The notes: generated by a model not told the origin, from the sequence alone. 64,000 nucleotides of DNA from Streptococcaceae bacterium AF77-01CM03A (GCA_027665725.1 JAQDDS010000002.1:248001-312000); one strand, 5' to 3'. Positions 8,463-17,932 are shown, numbered from the stretch's first letter. A program made the numbers and translations.

Positions 8463-9239
8463 TTATCCAAATGCTTCAAAGGCAGCAACGAGTCGAAGTT
8501 TATTGATATCAATCTGTTCTCTCCCGTAATAGTCAAGAAATAGTTCAGCGTATTTAGGGTCCTTTAGGTTATAGTTGAGGGACCAAACTGTCCAAAAGAG
8601 ATCGATATGTCGGTCACTAAAATCAGCCAAACCAAGGTCAATAAAACAAGAAAAGTGGCTGGCATCTTTAAGAATAAAGTTTGGTAGACAGGCATTCCCA
8701 TGAATAAAGGCATCTGTTTTTAAAAGGTGGCCCTGCTCTTGAATAAGCTGAAAGGCTTCTTCACGACTATTAATCTGAAATTGGGGTAGGAGCGCCTTGG
8801 CATAGAACACACCTTTTTCATAGTTTTTAAAGGCTCTGTCTTTATAGGTCTGTAAATGATTTTCTGATGGAAAATTTTGCGGATTGAAGCTGTGAAGCTT
8901 TTTAAGAGCCTCTGCCATGGTTCGGCAGATTTTTTCTGGTTGGTCTAAAAAAGCGAGAGCATCATGGCCAATAGCCTCTTTAGTCAGGAGGTAATCTTTA
9001 TCCGTAGATAGATAGTGGATGACTGGAGTTCCTATTCCCTCTTGTTCAAACCAACTTGCAATGCTAGCTTCTCGCTCTAAACTTCCCTTTCGATCTATTT
9101 TCAAGTAGTAACCTGAGTCAAGATAGAGAACCCTTGATCCTGAATGAGAAGAGCTGTCAGAAAGGCTTGCTCCCTCTATATAAGTTCGTAATTGCTCAGG
9201 AAAATCTAATGGGGAAAAATGAGATGTCTTTGTATTCAT
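8463..9239 (-). CDS. Aminoglycoside phosphotransferase (APH)-family kinase-like protein
   Basis: A 258-residue protein with the APH/choline-kinase fold: N-lobe YYLKIDRKG with the probable ATP lysine, catalytic loop HGNACLPN (~178-185) and the metal-binding segment IDLGLAD (~198-204). In active APH enzymes the loop reads HGD...N; here the aspartate codon is AAT (Asn), so classical catalysis is doubtful. The ATG at 9239 is favoured over an upstream in-frame ATG because the latter would overlap the divergent methyltransferase gene. No ribosome site is visible and the -10 box ends six bases before the ATG. Substrate unknown; a resistance role is not supported. Confidence 0.75.
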   Translation of the reverse strand: MNTKTSHFSPLDFPEQLRTYIEGASLSDSSSHSGSRVLYLDSGYYLKIDRKGSLEREASIASWFEQEGIGTPVIHYLSTDKDYLLTKEAIGHDALAFLDQPEKICRTMAEALKKLHSFNPQNFPSENHLQTYKDRAFKNYEKGVFYAKALLPQFQINSREEAFQLIQEQGHLLKTDAFIHGNACLPNFILKDASHFSCFIDLGLADFSDRHIDLFWTVWSLNYNLKDPKYAELFLDYYGREQIDINKLRLVAAFEAFG

Positions 9240-9245
9240 GGTTTT

Positions 9246-9254
9246 ATTGTAACA
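9246..9254 (-). promoter_or_regulatory. Extended -10 promoter of the APH-like/recX pair
   Basis: Minus-strand TGT-TACAAT with the -10 ending at 9246, six bases before the ATG at 9239. The predicted transcript would start at the start codon, which suggests a leaderless mRNA. Confidence 0.45.
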
Positions 9255-9279
9255 TATTCTTAAACATTGAGAAACTACG

Positions 9280-9288
9280 TGGTATAAT
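9280..9288 (+). promoter_or_regulatory. Extended -10 promoter of the RlmD-type gene
   Basis: TGG-TATAAT ends six bases before the ATG at 9295. TTAAAC at 9260-9265 is a 17-base-spaced -35 candidate. The transcript is predicted to start on or beside the ATG; no ribosome site is present. Confidence 0.6.
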
Positions 9289-9294
9289 AGACTT

Positions 9295-10662
9295 ATGAAT
9301 CTAAAAGTCAAACAAAAAATTCCATTAAAAATCAAGCGCATGGGGATTAACGGGGAAGGTATCGGATTTTACCAGAAAACCCTCGTTTTTGTCCCAGGCG
9401 CCCTCAAGGGTGAAGATATCTATTGTCAGGTGACTTCTGTCAAGCGTAACTACGTTGAGGCTAAACTGCTTGAGGTCAATAAAAAATCTAAATTTCGAGT
9501 AGTTCCAGACTGTACTATTTATAATGAGTGTGGAGGCTGTCAAATTATGCACCTACACTATGACAAGCAGTTGGAATTCAAGACAGATCTTCTCCATCAA
9601 GCTCTGAAGAAATTTGCCCCTGCTGGCTATGAAAACTTTGAGATTAGACCAACTATTGGCATGCAGAAACCAAAGTATTATAGGGCTAAACTGCAATTTC
9701 AAACACGAAAGTTTAAGGGTCAAGTCAAGGCAGGATTATATGCTCAAAATTCCCATTATTTGGTCGAGTTAAAAGACTGCCTAGTCCAAGACAAGGAAAC
9801 GCAAGCTATTGCCAATCGCATTGCTGAACTCTTGACCTACCATCAAATTCCGATTACGGATGAACGGAAAATCCTTGGGGTTCGGACCATCATGGTTCGT
9901 CGAGCACGGAAAACTGGGCAAGTTCAGATTATCATTGTAACCAATCGTCAATTGAATCTGACTCAATTTGTGAAAGACCTAGTCAAGGATTATCCTGAAG
10001 TAGTGACTGTCGCAGTCAATACCAATACTGCGAAAACTAGTGAGATTTATGGGGATAAGACAGAGATTATTTTGGGGCAGGATAGTATAGGCGAGGGAGT
10101 CCTAGATTATGAATTTTCTCTTTCACCGCGAGCTTTTTATCAGCTAAATCCTGAACAGACTGAAATCCTCTATAGTGAAGCCGTTAAGGCCTTGGATGTA
10201 ACTGAGGATGACCATCTGATCGATGCCTATTGTGGTGTTGGGACCATAGGTTTTGCCTTTGCTAAAAAAGTCAAAAGTTTGAGAGGGATGGATATTATTC
10301 CAGAAGCCATTGAGGATGCTAAAGAAAATGCTAAGCGCATGGGTTATACCAATACTCATTATGAAGCAGGAACTGCAGAAGAGATTATTCCTAGATGGTA
10401 CAAGGAAGGCTATCGTGCCGATGCTTTGATAGTAGACCCGCCACGTACTGGTTTAGATGATAAGCTCTTGGATACCATCGTCAAATACGCTCCTAAAAAG
10501 ATGGTTTATGTATCCTGTAATGTGTCTACCTTGGCGCGTGATTTGGTTAGATTGATGGAGGTCTATGACCTGCATTATATCCAGTCTGTCGATATGTTTC
10601 CCCACACGGCTAGAACAGAAGCAGTGGTCAAATTGACCAAGCGAAAGCCAGCTTCCAAATAG
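9295..10662 (+). CDS. rlmD: 23S rRNA (uracil-5-)-methyltransferase RlmD/RlmCD type
   Basis: A 455-residue TrmA/RumA-family enzyme that makes 5-methyluridine in 23S rRNA using S-adenosylmethionine. An N-terminal TRAM RNA-binding domain (~1-60) is followed by an iron-sulfur cluster motif ([11 protein letters not shown]), a substrate-binding domain, the SAM motif [14 protein letters not shown], the DPPRTGLD motif and the catalytic cysteine in [12 protein letters not shown]. In Gram-positives one enzyme (RlmCD) can modify both U747 and U1939, so dual specificity is possible. It is divergent from the APH-like gene across only 55 bp. The start at 9295 has no ribosome site and is probably leaderless. 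Confidence 0.93.
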   Translation: MNLKVKQKIPLKIKRMGINGEGIGFYQKTLVFVPGALKGEDIYCQVTSVKRNYVEAKLLEVNKKSKFRVVPDCTIYNECGGCQIMHLHYDKQLEFKTDLLHQALKKFAPAGYENFEIRPTIGMQKPKYYRAKLQFQTRKFKGQVKAGLYAQNSHYLVELKDCLVQDKETQAIANRIAELLTYHQIPITDERKILGVRTIMVRRARKTGQVQIIIVTNRQLNLTQFVKDLVKDYPEVVTVAVNTNTAKTSEIYGDKTEIILGQDSIGEGVLDYEFSLSPRAFYQLNPEQTEILYSEAVKALDVTEDDHLIDAYCGVGTIGFAFAKKVKSLRGMDIIPEAIEDAKENAKRMGYTNTHYEAGTAEEIIPRWYKEGYRADALIVDPPRTGLDDKLLDTIVKYAPKKMVYVSCNVSTLARDLVRLMEVYDLHYIQSVDMFPHTARTEAVVKLTKRKPASK

Positions 10663-10715
10663 AAAGAACAACTGGAAAGTTTTTGAAAAGAAGACTTCTA
10701 GTTACAGAGTAAGAT

Positions 10716-10744
10716 TTGCAAGCTCCCTCTATTTATGATAAAAT
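10716..10744 (+). promoter_or_regulatory. Promoter of tpiA
   Basis: TTGCAA (10716-10721), a 17-base spacer and TAAAAT (10739-10744) with TGA directly before the -10, fitting a strong glycolytic promoter. Confidence 0.7.
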
Positions 10745-10779
10745 AAGTAGAAAATAAAATGAAAAAAGAGGTATGTGAA

Positions 10780-11538
10780 ATGTCACGTAAACCATTTATC
10801 GCTGGTAACTGGAAAATGAACAAAAACCCAGAAGAAGCAAAAGCATTCGTTGAAGCTGTAGCATCAAAACTTCCTTCAGCTGACCTTGTTGAAGCTGGGA
10901 TTGCTGTACCTGCTATTGACTTGACAACTGTTCTTGCTGCTGCTAAAGGTTCAAACCTTAAAGTTGCTGCTCAAAACTGCTACTTTGAAAATGCAGGTGC
11001 TTTCACAGGTGAAACTAGCCCACAAGTTTTGAAAGAAATCGGTACTGATTACGTTGTTATCGGTCACTCAGAACGCCGTGACTACTTCCACGAAACAGAC
11101 GAAGACATCAACAAAAAAGCAAAAGCAATCTTTGCTAACGGTATGCTTCCAATCATCTGTTGTGGTGAGTCACTTGAAACTTACGAAGCTGGTAAAGCAG
11201 CAGAATTCGTAGGTGCTCAAGTTTCAGCTGCTCTTGCTGGATTGACTGCAGAACAAGTAGCTTCATCAGTTATCGCTTATGAGCCAATCTGGGCTATCGG
11301 TACTGGTAAATCAGCTTCACAAGATGACGCACAAAAAATGTGTAAAGTTGTTCGTGACGTTGTAGCTGCTGACTTTGGTCAAGAAGTTGCTGATAAAGTA
11401 CGTGTTCAATACGGTGGTTCAGTTAAACCTGAAAACGTTGCTGAATACATGGCTTGTCCAGACGTTGACGGAGCTCTTGTAGGTGGTGCATCACTGGATC
11501 CAGAAAGCTTCTTGGCATTGCTTGACTTTGTAAAATAA
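10780..11538 (+). CDS. tpiA: Triose-phosphate isomerase
   Basis: A 252-residue TIM-barrel enzyme that interconverts dihydroxyacetone phosphate and glyceraldehyde 3-phosphate in glycolysis. GNWKMN holds the substrate lysine, GHSERR the catalytic histidine, and [12 protein letters not shown] the catalytic glutamate and flexible loop; the GALVGGASL phosphate site is near the C-terminus. The ATG at 10780 is chosen over the in-frame ATG at 10759 because AAAGAGG lies in between at the right spacing and [11 protein letters not shown] is the usual N-terminus. Its codons are strongly biased toward GCT, GTT and GAA, as expected for a highly expressed gene. It stands alone between promoter and terminator. 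Confidence 0.97.
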   Translation: MSRKPFIAGNWKMNKNPEEAKAFVEAVASKLPSADLVEAGIAVPAIDLTTVLAAAKGSNLKVAAQNCYFENAGAFTGETSPQVLKEIGTDYVVIGHSERRDYFHETDEDINKKAKAIFANGMLPIICCGESLETYEAGKAAEFVGAQVSAALAGLTAEQVASSVIAYEPIWAIGTGKSASQDDAQKMCKVVRDVVAADFGQEVADKVRVQYGGSVKPENVAEYMACPDVDGALVGGASLDPESFLALLDFVK

Positions 11539-11552
11539 GCCTCAAATATCTG

Positions 11553-11600
11553 AGACAGACAGTTTCCTCTCTTGAGATTATGACTGCCTGTCTTCTTTTT
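11553..11600 (+). terminator. Intrinsic terminator after tpiA
   Basis: AGACAG-A-CAGT pairs with ACTG-C-CTGTCT (one mismatch) around a 19-base loop, followed by TCTTTTT. Confidence 0.7.
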
Positions 11601-11609
11601 AGTAAAAAG

Positions 11610-11631
11610 GCGTGCGTAAGCACGCTCTTTT
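11610..11631 (+). terminator. Second hairpin with T-rich tail between tpiA and the ABC exporter
   Basis: GCGTGC-GTAA-GCACGC is followed by TCTTTT. It may back up the tpiA terminator or attenuate transcription into the exporter operon; sequence alone does not decide. Confidence 0.5.
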
Positions 11632-11662
11632 CTGCATTTTGAATGAAAAAGAAAGGAGAATT

Positions 11663-13399
11663 ATGCTTTATATTTGGTCTTATCTCAAACGTTATCCCAA
11701 GTGGCTACTATTAGACTTCCTCGGAGCTATTTTCTTTGTTATTGTCAATCTAGGTCTACCAACTGTTCTGGCTCGCATGATTGACCAGGGAATCAACCAA
11801 GGAGACAAGGATAAGCTCTATTTTTGGGCTATCGTCATGTTGGTCATAATCGTCTTGGGAACATGTGGACGGATTGTGCTATCTTATGCGGCTAGTAAAT
11901 TGACCACCAATATGGTCAAGGATATGCGAAATGATGTTTATGCTAAATTACAAGAGTATTCTCATCATGAGTATGAACAAATCGGAGTATCCTCATTAGT
12001 TACTCGTATTACCAGTGATGCCTTTGTCCTCATGCAGTTTGCGGAACAAACGCTTAAGTTGGGTGTCATCACTCCCATGATGATGCTGTCGAGTATTCTC
12101 ATGATTTTCTTGACGAGTCCTTCACTAGCCTGGATCGTAGCTTTTTCCGTACCTTTTCTAGCTGTTGTTGTCATTTATGTGGCGGTGAAAACGCGCCCCT
12201 TATCTGAAAAACAACAAAAAACACTGGACAAGATTAATCAGTATGTCCGTGAAAATTTGATGGGCTTGCGAGTGATTCGTGCTTTTGCTCGTGAAGACTT
12301 CCAAGAAAAACGTTTCGAAGAGAAAAATGCAATCTATGCGGATAATTCAAATCGCTTGTTCAAATTGACTGGTTTGACAGAACCGCTTTTTGTGCAGATC
12401 ATTATTGCCATGATTGTGGCTATCGTTTGGTTTGCCCTTGATCCACTAAAGCATGGAAATTTGCAGATTGGGGATTTGGTGGCCTTTATCGAGTATAGTT
12501 TCCATGCTCTCTTGTCCTTCCTCTTCTTGTCAAACCTCTTTACCATGTATCCACGTACGGCTGTGTCTAGTGAGCGTCTGAAGGAAATCATGGACATGCC
12601 CATTTCTATTGATCCAAACGAGGATGGAATTCAAGAAACAGAAACTCATGGATATCTAGAATTTGATAATGTGACCTTTGCCTATCCTGGGGAAACAGAA
12701 AGTCCTGTATTGCATAATATTTCCTTTACTGCTAAACCGGGAGAAACCATTGCATTTATCGGTTCAACTGGGTCAGGTAAGTCTACTCTGGTTCAATTGA
12801 TTCCTAGATTCTACGATGTTACGCTAGGGAAAATCAAGGTCGATGGTGTTGATGTCCGAGATTATCGTCTCAAATCACTCCGTCAGAAGATTGGATTTAT
12901 TCCACAAAAGGCCTTGCTTTTTACTGGGACTATCGCAGACAATCTCCGTTACGGGAAAGAGGATGCCAGTCATGAGGACTTGCATCAAGCAGCTGATGTA
13001 GCCCAGGCCAAAGACTTTATCGAAAGTCGAGAAGAAGGTTTCGCCACGCATCTGGCCGAAGGGGGAAGCAACCTATCAGGTGGTCAGAAACAACGCTTGT
13101 CGATTGCCCGAGCAGTCATCAAGGGTCCAGATATCTACATCTTTGATGATTCATTCTCGGCCTTGGACTATCGTACAGATGCAATCTTACGCCGTCGTCT
13201 CAAGGAAGTGACGCAAGATGCTACGGTATTGATTGTTGCGCAGCGTGTTGGAACCATCATGGACGCGGACCAGATTATCGTCCTTGATAAGGGTGAAATC
13301 GTTGGTCGTGGCCGTCATGAAGAATTGATGGAGACTAATGACATCTATCGAGAAATTGCTGAGTCGCAGCTGAAAAATGCGTCTCTGACAGAAAAATAG
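11663..13399 (+). CDS. ABC exporter half-transporter, subunit with non-catalytic ATP site
   Basis: A 578-residue type-I ABC exporter half: six transmembrane segments (~1-310) then a nucleotide-binding domain. Walker A is GSTGSGKS (~367), the signature LSGGQ is intact, but Walker B ends IYIFDD with Asp in place of the catalytic Glu and the switch-histidine position is Gln (IVAQRVG). Together with the deviating signature of the next gene product this is the classic asymmetric heterodimer (one catalytic, one degenerate site, as in BmrCD or TM287/288). The ATG at 11663 follows AAAGGAG. Substrate unknown; multidrug or peptide export is possible. Confidence 0.9.
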   Translation: MLYIWSYLKRYPKWLLLDFLGAIFFVIVNLGLPTVLARMIDQGINQGDKDKLYFWAIVMLVIIVLGTCGRIVLSYAASKLTTNMVKDMRNDVYAKLQEYSHHEYEQIGVSSLVTRITSDAFVLMQFAEQTLKLGVITPMMMLSSILMIFLTSPSLAWIVAFSVPFLAVVVIYVAVKTRPLSEKQQKTLDKINQYVRENLMGLRVIRAFAREDFQEKRFEEKNAIYADNSNRLFKLTGLTEPLFVQIIIAMIVAIVWFALDPLKHGNLQIGDLVAFIEYSFHALLSFLFLSNLFTMYPRTAVSSERLKEIMDMPISIDPNEDGIQETETHGYLEFDNVTFAYPGETESPVLHNISFTAKPGETIAFIGSTGSGKSTLVQLIPRFYDVTLGKIKVDGVDVRDYRLKSLRQKIGFIPQKALLFTGTIADNLRYGKEDASHEDLHQAADVAQAKDFIESREEGFATHLAEGGSNLSGGQKQRLSIARAVIKGPDIYIFDDSFSALDYRTDAILRRRLKEVTQDATVLIVAQRVGTIMDADQIIVLDKGEIVGRGRHEELMETNDIYREIAESQLKNASLTEK

Positions 13400-13409
13400 G
13401 AGGTAAAGG

Positions 13410-15191
13410 ATGAAACAACAATCTAGTCTAGCTCGTCTATGGAGTTATTTAAAAGCCTACCGATTCTCTGTTTTCTTTGCAGTCTTCTTGAAAATAGTCA
13501 GCGTTATTATGAGTGTCATCGAGCCTTTCGTATTAGGGCTTGCTATCACTGAGTTAACCAGCAACCTACTTGCCATGGCAAATGGTGTTGCAGGAGCAGG
13601 TATTAATACCCCTTATATCGCAATGATTCTGGTTATCTATCTCTTGCGTGGTCTTCTCTATGAGTTGGGGTCATATTATTCAAACTACTTTATGACCAAT
13701 GCGGTGCAGTCCATGATACAGGATTTGCGAAATGAAATGAGCGTAAAAATCAATCGCATCCCTGTGTCCTACTTTGACAAGCACCAGTTTGGTGATTTAT
13801 TAGGTCGATTTACCAGTGACGTTGAAACTGTTTCAAATGCCCTTCAACAATCCTTCTTACAGATTGTCAATGCAGTCTTTACCATTCTTTTTGTTATGGG
13901 AATGGTGCTCTATCTAAATCTTCAGTTGGCTATCATTGTTATCTTGTCGATTCCGATAACTTATTTTGGGGCTAAAACGATTCTGAATCGTTCGCAACCA
14001 TACTTTAAACAGCAAGCAGCCATTCTGGGACAAATGAATGGATTTGTACAGGAAAGCTTGACTGGTTTCAATGTTCTTAAACTTTTCGGACGTGAAGAGA
14101 AATCTCAAGAGAGATTTGAAAAGATTACGGATGAATTGCAACAGGTTGGATTCAAGGCAAGTTTTATTTCAGGTTTGATGATGCCTGCCCTTCATATCGT
14201 GTCTGATTTAACTTACTTAATTGTTGCAGTATTAGGTGGTTTGCAGGTTATTGCAGGACGCTTAACCATTGGTAATATGCAGGCTTTCGTTCAGTATGTG
14301 TGGCAGGTCAGTCAACCGATCCAAAATATTACTCAATTAGCGGGACAAATGCAAAGTGCTAAATCTTCGCTTGACCGTGTCTTTGAAGTTTTGGATGAAC
14401 AGGAAGAAGTTCAAACTGCTAAAGTAAAAGAACTGGCGCCATTGACAGGTCAAGTTAGCTTCAAGAATGTCGATTTCCAATACGTGGAAAACAAACCATT
14501 GATTCGCAATTTCAACCTAGATGTTAAACCTGGAGAGATGGTGGCTATCGTAGGACCTACTGGAGCAGGTAAAACAACCTTGATTAACCTTCTTATGCGT
14601 TTTTACGATGTGACAGCTGGTGCCATTTTAGTGGATGGGCAAGATATTCGTGATCTGTCTCGTCAGGACTACCGTCGTCAGTTTGGTATGGTCTTACAGG
14701 ATGCCTGGCTCTATGAAGGCAGTATCAAGGAAAATCTTCGCTTTGGAAATCTTGATGCAACGGATGAGGAAATCGTTGAAGCGGCTAAGGCGGCCAATGT
14801 TGACCACTTTATCCGCACCCTTCCTGGTGGCTATAACATGGAGATGAACCAAGAATCAAGTAATATTTCTCTTGGTCAGAAGCAGTTGTTAACTATCGCG
14901 CGTGCTCTCTTGGCGGATCCAAAAATCTTAATTTTGGACGAAGCGACCTCATCAGTTGATACACGTTTAGAACTCTTGATTCAAAAGGCCATGAAGCGTT
15001 TGATGAAGGGGAGAACAAGCTTTGTCATCGCCCATAGACTTTCGACTATTCAGGAAGCGGACAAGATTTTGGTGCTGAAAGATGGACAGATTATCGAACA
15101 AGGGAATCATGAAAGTCTCTTAGCTGCAAAGGGTTTCTATTATGATCTTTATCAAAGTCAATTCTCTAATAAAAACAGCGAAAATAACTAA
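13410..15191 (+). CDS. ABC exporter half-transporter, partner subunit
   Basis: A 593-residue ABC exporter half with six membrane segments (~15-320) and a C-terminal ATPase. Walker A is GPTGAGKT (~381), Walker B is ILILDE with the catalytic Glu, and the switch His is present (IAHRLSTI), but the signature reads ISLGQ rather than LSGGQ. These deviations complement those of the upstream subunit, so the pair should form one working and one degenerate ATP site. It starts 10 bases after the first subunit gene with AGGAGGTAAAGG before the ATG, so both are in one operon. Compared with other exporter halves it is full length. Confidence 0.92.
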   Translation: MKQQSSLARLWSYLKAYRFSVFFAVFLKIVSVIMSVIEPFVLGLAITELTSNLLAMANGVAGAGINTPYIAMILVIYLLRGLLYELGSYYSNYFMTNAVQSMIQDLRNEMSVKINRIPVSYFDKHQFGDLLGRFTSDVETVSNALQQSFLQIVNAVFTILFVMGMVLYLNLQLAIIVILSIPITYFGAKTILNRSQPYFKQQAAILGQMNGFVQESLTGFNVLKLFGREEKSQERFEKITDELQQVGFKASFISGLMMPALHIVSDLTYLIVAVLGGLQVIAGRLTIGNMQAFVQYVWQVSQPIQNITQLAGQMQSAKSSLDRVFEVLDEQEEVQTAKVKELAPLTGQVSFKNVDFQYVENKPLIRNFNLDVKPGEMVAIVGPTGAGKTTLINLLMRFYDVTAGAILVDGQDIRDLSRQDYRRQFGMVLQDAWLYEGSIKENLRFGNLDATDEEIVEAAKAANVDHFIRTLPGGYNMEMNQESSNISLGQKQLLTIARALLADPKILILDEATSSVDTRLELLIQKAMKRLMKGRTSFVIAHRLSTIQEADKILVLKDGQIIEQGNHESLLAAKGFYYDLYQSQFSNKNSENN

Positions 15192-15256
15192 AAAACATCT
15201 TCTCATTTTCTTAAATTATCAGTCAATTACAACTTTTTTAATATGGGTTAATTTCC

Positions 15257-15285
15257 TTGCTTTTATCTACTAGGAGTAGTATACT
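15257..15285 (+). promoter_or_regulatory. Promoter of dpr
   Basis: TTGCTT (15257-15262), a 17-base spacer and TATACT (15280-15285). No clear PerR-type box was recognised nearby. Confidence 0.65.
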
Positions 15286-15337
15286 GAGGTAGTAATCAAT
15301 AAATATGGTTACAAAAAATAATAATGAGGTGAGAAAA

Positions 15338-15856
15338 ATGGTTGAATTGAAAAAAGATGCATTAAAAGATGTAGCAACATTAACTAAACCAGCGGCAGAA
15401 GCGCTAGTAAATACAAAGGAAGTTTTGAATCAAGCAGTAGCTGACTTGTACGTAGCACATATTGCTCTTCATCAAGTACACTGGTACATGCGTGGACGTG
15501 GATTTATGGTATGGCATCCAAAGATGGATGAATACATGGATAGTCTAGATGGTTATCTTGATGAAATCAGCGAACGCTTGATCACTCTTGGTGGCAAACC
15601 ATACTCTACTTTGACAGAATTCCTTCAACACAGTGAAATCGAAGAAGGTGTTGGAGAGTTCCGTAACGTAGAAGAAAGTTTGGAACGTGTCCTTGAAATT
15701 TATCGTTACCTTATCACTCTTTTCCAAAAAGCATTGGATGTAACAGATGAAGAAGGTGATGATGTAACCAATGATATCTTCGTTGGTGCTAAGGCAGATC
15801 TTGAAAAAACAGTCTGGATGCTTGCAGCAGAATTAGGACAAGCACCTGGTTTGTAA
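15338..15856 (+). CDS. dpr: Dps-like peroxide resistance protein Dpr
   Basis: A 172-residue ferritin-like four-helix protein that stores iron and protects DNA from peroxide damage in catalase-negative streptococci, assembling as a dodecamer. The ferroxidase site between subunits is visible: [38 protein letters not shown] supplies the His, Asp and Glu ligands when read in two halves (~47-84). The ATG at 15338 is chosen because GAGGTGAG lies directly before it; the in-frame ATG at 15305 lacks a ribosome site. It is monocistronic, with a strong promoter and terminator. Confidence 0.93.
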   Translation: MVELKKDALKDVATLTKPAAEALVNTKEVLNQAVADLYVAHIALHQVHWYMRGRGFMVWHPKMDEYMDSLDGYLDEISERLITLGGKPYSTLTEFLQHSEIEEGVGEFRNVEESLERVLEIYRYLITLFQKALDVTDEEGDDVTNDIFVGAKADLEKTVWMLAAELGQAPGL

Positions 15857-15872
15857 GGTACTGTATTTTTCT

Positions 15873-15904
15873 AAAAATCCGTAGAAGTTTTCTACGGATT
15901 TTTT
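15873..15904 (+). terminator. Intrinsic terminator after dpr
   Basis: AAAATCCGTAGAA and TTCTACGGATTTT form a near-perfect stem with T-run. Confidence 0.88.
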
Positions 15905-15947
15905 CTATTCAGGAGGGCATTCCAAAACAGTCTTTTTTGAAGATTTT

Positions 15948-15956
15948 TGATAAAAT
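15948..15956 (+). promoter_or_regulatory. Extended -10 promoter of folA
   Basis: TGA-TAAAAT lies 27 bases before the folA ATG; no good -35 was found. Confidence 0.5.
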
Positions 15957-15983
15957 AGAACTATCAATGAAAAGGATGAAAGC

Positions 15984-16490
15984 ATGACAAAGAAAATCGT
16001 AGCCATTTGGGCTCAAGATGAAAAGGGTGTAATCGGAAAAGAGGATCGCTTGCCATGGCATTTGCCAGCAGAGTTAAAGCATTTTAAAGAAACAACCTTG
16101 AATCATGCCATTTTGATGGGGCGTGTAACCTTTGATGGAATGGGTCGACGATTGCTTCCAGGACGTGAGACCCTAATTTTGACACGCAATCCCGAAGAGT
16201 CAATCGAGGGGGCTCTGGTTTTCCAAAATGTTGAGGACGTTTTAGACTGGTACCATCATCAGGGTAAAAATCTCTATATCCTTGGTGGCAAGCAAATTTT
16301 TCAGCTTTTTGAACCTTACTTAGATGAGATTATTGTGACACAAATTCATGCTCAAGTTGAGGGAGATACCTATTTCCCAGCAGATTTTGACTTGACGGTT
16401 TTTGAGACTGTTGCAAGCAAATCTTATTCCAAAGATGAGAAAAATGCTTTTGATTTTACCATCGAATATAGAAAGAGAAAGGAAGTCTAA
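15984..16490 (+). CDS. folA: Dihydrofolate reductase
   Basis: A 168-residue DHFR that reduces dihydrofolate to tetrahydrofolate with NADPH and is the target of trimethoprim. Conserved parts are [23 protein letters not shown] (~7-29, with the Met20-loop equivalent and the acidic active-site residue), [12 protein letters not shown] and the NADPH glycine pair in YILGGKQIF. Residue 100, important for trimethoprim resistance in pneumococcus, falls near this YILGG segment and reads Ile by my count, which is the sensitive form; the numbering should be checked. The stop codon overlaps the next start (TAATG). Confidence 0.95.
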   Translation: MTKKIVAIWAQDEKGVIGKEDRLPWHLPAELKHFKETTLNHAILMGRVTFDGMGRRLLPGRETLILTRNPEESIEGALVFQNVEDVLDWYHHQGKNLYILGGKQIFQLFEPYLDEIIVTQIHAQVEGDTYFPADFDLTVFETVASKSYSKDEKNAFDFTIEYRKRKEV

Positions 16491-16660
16491 TGGAACGTAG
16501 TATATTTGGTTTTTTCACAGCCATGCTGTGTTTGGTCTGCTTGCTTGCAGGAGCACAGGCTTTTCGTAAAAAGCGCTATGGACTTTCTGTCCTGCTCTGG
16601 TTAAATGCCTTTACAAACTTGGTGAATAGCATTCATGCTTTTTATATGACCTTATTTTAG
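16490..16660 (+). CDS. Small hydrophobic protein between folA and clpX (56 residues)
   Basis: A 56-residue frame beginning [20 protein letters not shown] and ending AFYMTLF. It has an N-terminal membrane segment (~5-25), a basic patch RKKR (~27-31) and a second hydrophobic stretch, so it is probably a small membrane protein. The ATG overlaps the folA stop (TAATG) and GGAAG precedes it, which argues for translational coupling and a real gene. Similar small open frames sit between folA and clpX in related streptococci as I remember, but the function is unknown. Confidence 0.7.
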   Translation: MERSIFGFFTAMLCLVCLLAGAQAFRKKRYGLSVLLWLNAFTNLVNSIHAFYMTLF

Positions 16661-16691
16661 AGAGAATGAATAATTAGAACGGAAGGGAATC

Positions 16692-17924
16692 ATGCCTACA
16701 AATAGGAAAAATGATATGATGGTTTATTGCTCATTTTGTGGCAAAAGCCAAGAAGAAGTTAAAAAAATAATCGCTGGGAACAACGCCTTTATCTGTAATG
16801 AGTGTGTGGAGTTAGCCCAGGAAATCATTCGTGAGGAGTTGGCAGAGGAAGTCCTAGCAGACTTGTCTGAAGTACCAAAACCAATCGAACTCTTAAACAT
16901 CTTGAACCACTATGTGATTGGTCAAGATCGTGCCAAACGTGCCTTGGCAGTGGCTGTATATAACCACTACAAACGCATCAATTTCCATGACACTCGTGAA
17001 GAGTCAGAAGATGTGGATTTGCAAAAATCAAACATTTTGATGATTGGCCCAACAGGTTCAGGGAAGACTTTCCTTGCTCAAACACTTGCTAGAAGTTTGA
17101 ATGTACCATTTGCTATTGCGGATGCAACAGCTCTTACTGAGGCTGGTTATGTTGGTGAGGACGTTGAAAATATTCTCCTCAAACTCTTGCAAGCAGCTGA
17201 CTTTAACATCGAACGTGCAGAACGTGGGATTATCTACGTAGATGAGATTGACAAGATTGCTAAGAAGAGCGAGAACGTTTCTATCACACGTGATGTATCT
17301 GGTGAAGGTGTGCAACAAGCCCTCCTCAAGATTATCGAGGGAACTGTAGCTAGTGTACCACCACAAGGTGGACGTAAACATCCACAACAAGAAATGATTC
17401 AAGTGGATACCAAAAATATCCTCTTCATCGTGGGTGGTGCCTTTGATGGAATCGAAGAGATTGTCAAACAGCGTCTAGGTGAAAAAGTGATTGGTTTTGG
17501 ACAAAACAACAAGGCCATTGACGAAAATAGTTCTTACATGCAAGAAATCATCGCAGAAGATATTCAAAAGTTCGGAATTATTCCTGAGTTAATTGGACGC
17601 TTGCCTATCTTTGCAGCCTTGGAGCAGTTGACCGTAGATGATTTGGTTCGCATCTTGAAGGAACCAAGAAATGCCTTGGTTAAACAATACCAGACCTTGC
17701 TTTCTTATGATGATGTAGAGCTTGAATTTGACGACGAAGCACTCCAGGAAATTGCAAACAAAGCCATCGAACGTAAAACAGGTGCGCGTGGTCTTCGCTC
17801 AATCATCGAAGAAACCATGCTAGATGTTATGTTTGAGGTTCCAAGTCAAGAAAATGTGAAAACAGTTCGTATCACAAAAGAAGCGGTTGACGGAACGGCT
17901 AAGCCAATTCTAGAGACAGCCTAG
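16692..17924 (+). CDS. clpX: ATP-dependent Clp protease ATP-binding subunit ClpX
   Basis: A 410-residue AAA+ unfoldase that feeds substrates to ClpP. The N-terminal zinc-binding domain has CSFCGKSQ...CNEC (~13-40). The AAA module has Walker A GPTGSGKT, the [19 protein letters not shown] pore motif [10 protein letters not shown], Walker [11 protein letters not shown] and the sensor region [10 protein letters not shown]. The tripeptide needed for ClpP docking, typically [LIV]GF, is seen as IGF in KVIGFGQNN. It lies in the folA-small protein-clpX-engB run, an order common in streptococci. Confidence 0.97.
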   Translation: MPTNRKNDMMVYCSFCGKSQEEVKKIIAGNNAFICNECVELAQEIIREELAEEVLADLSEVPKPIELLNILNHYVIGQDRAKRALAVAVYNHYKRINFHDTREESEDVDLQKSNILMIGPTGSGKTFLAQTLARSLNVPFAIADATALTEAGYVGEDVENILLKLLQAADFNIERAERGIIYVDEIDKIAKKSENVSITRDVSGEGVQQALLKIIEGTVASVPPQGGRKHPQQEMIQVDTKNILFIVGGAFDGIEEIVKQRLGEKVIGFGQNNKAIDENSSYMQEIIAEDIQKFGIIPELIGRLPIFAALEQLTVDDLVRILKEPRNALVKQYQTLLSYDDVELEFDDEALQEIANKAIERKTGARGLRSIIEETMLDVMFEVPSQENVKTVRITKEAVDGTAKPILETA

Positions 17925-17932
17925 AGGTGACT

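Noticed and set aside
8463..9239. Aminoglycoside resistance gene
   Set aside because: Only the fold is shared; the catalytic Asp is replaced and the gene sits in a core operon with recX.
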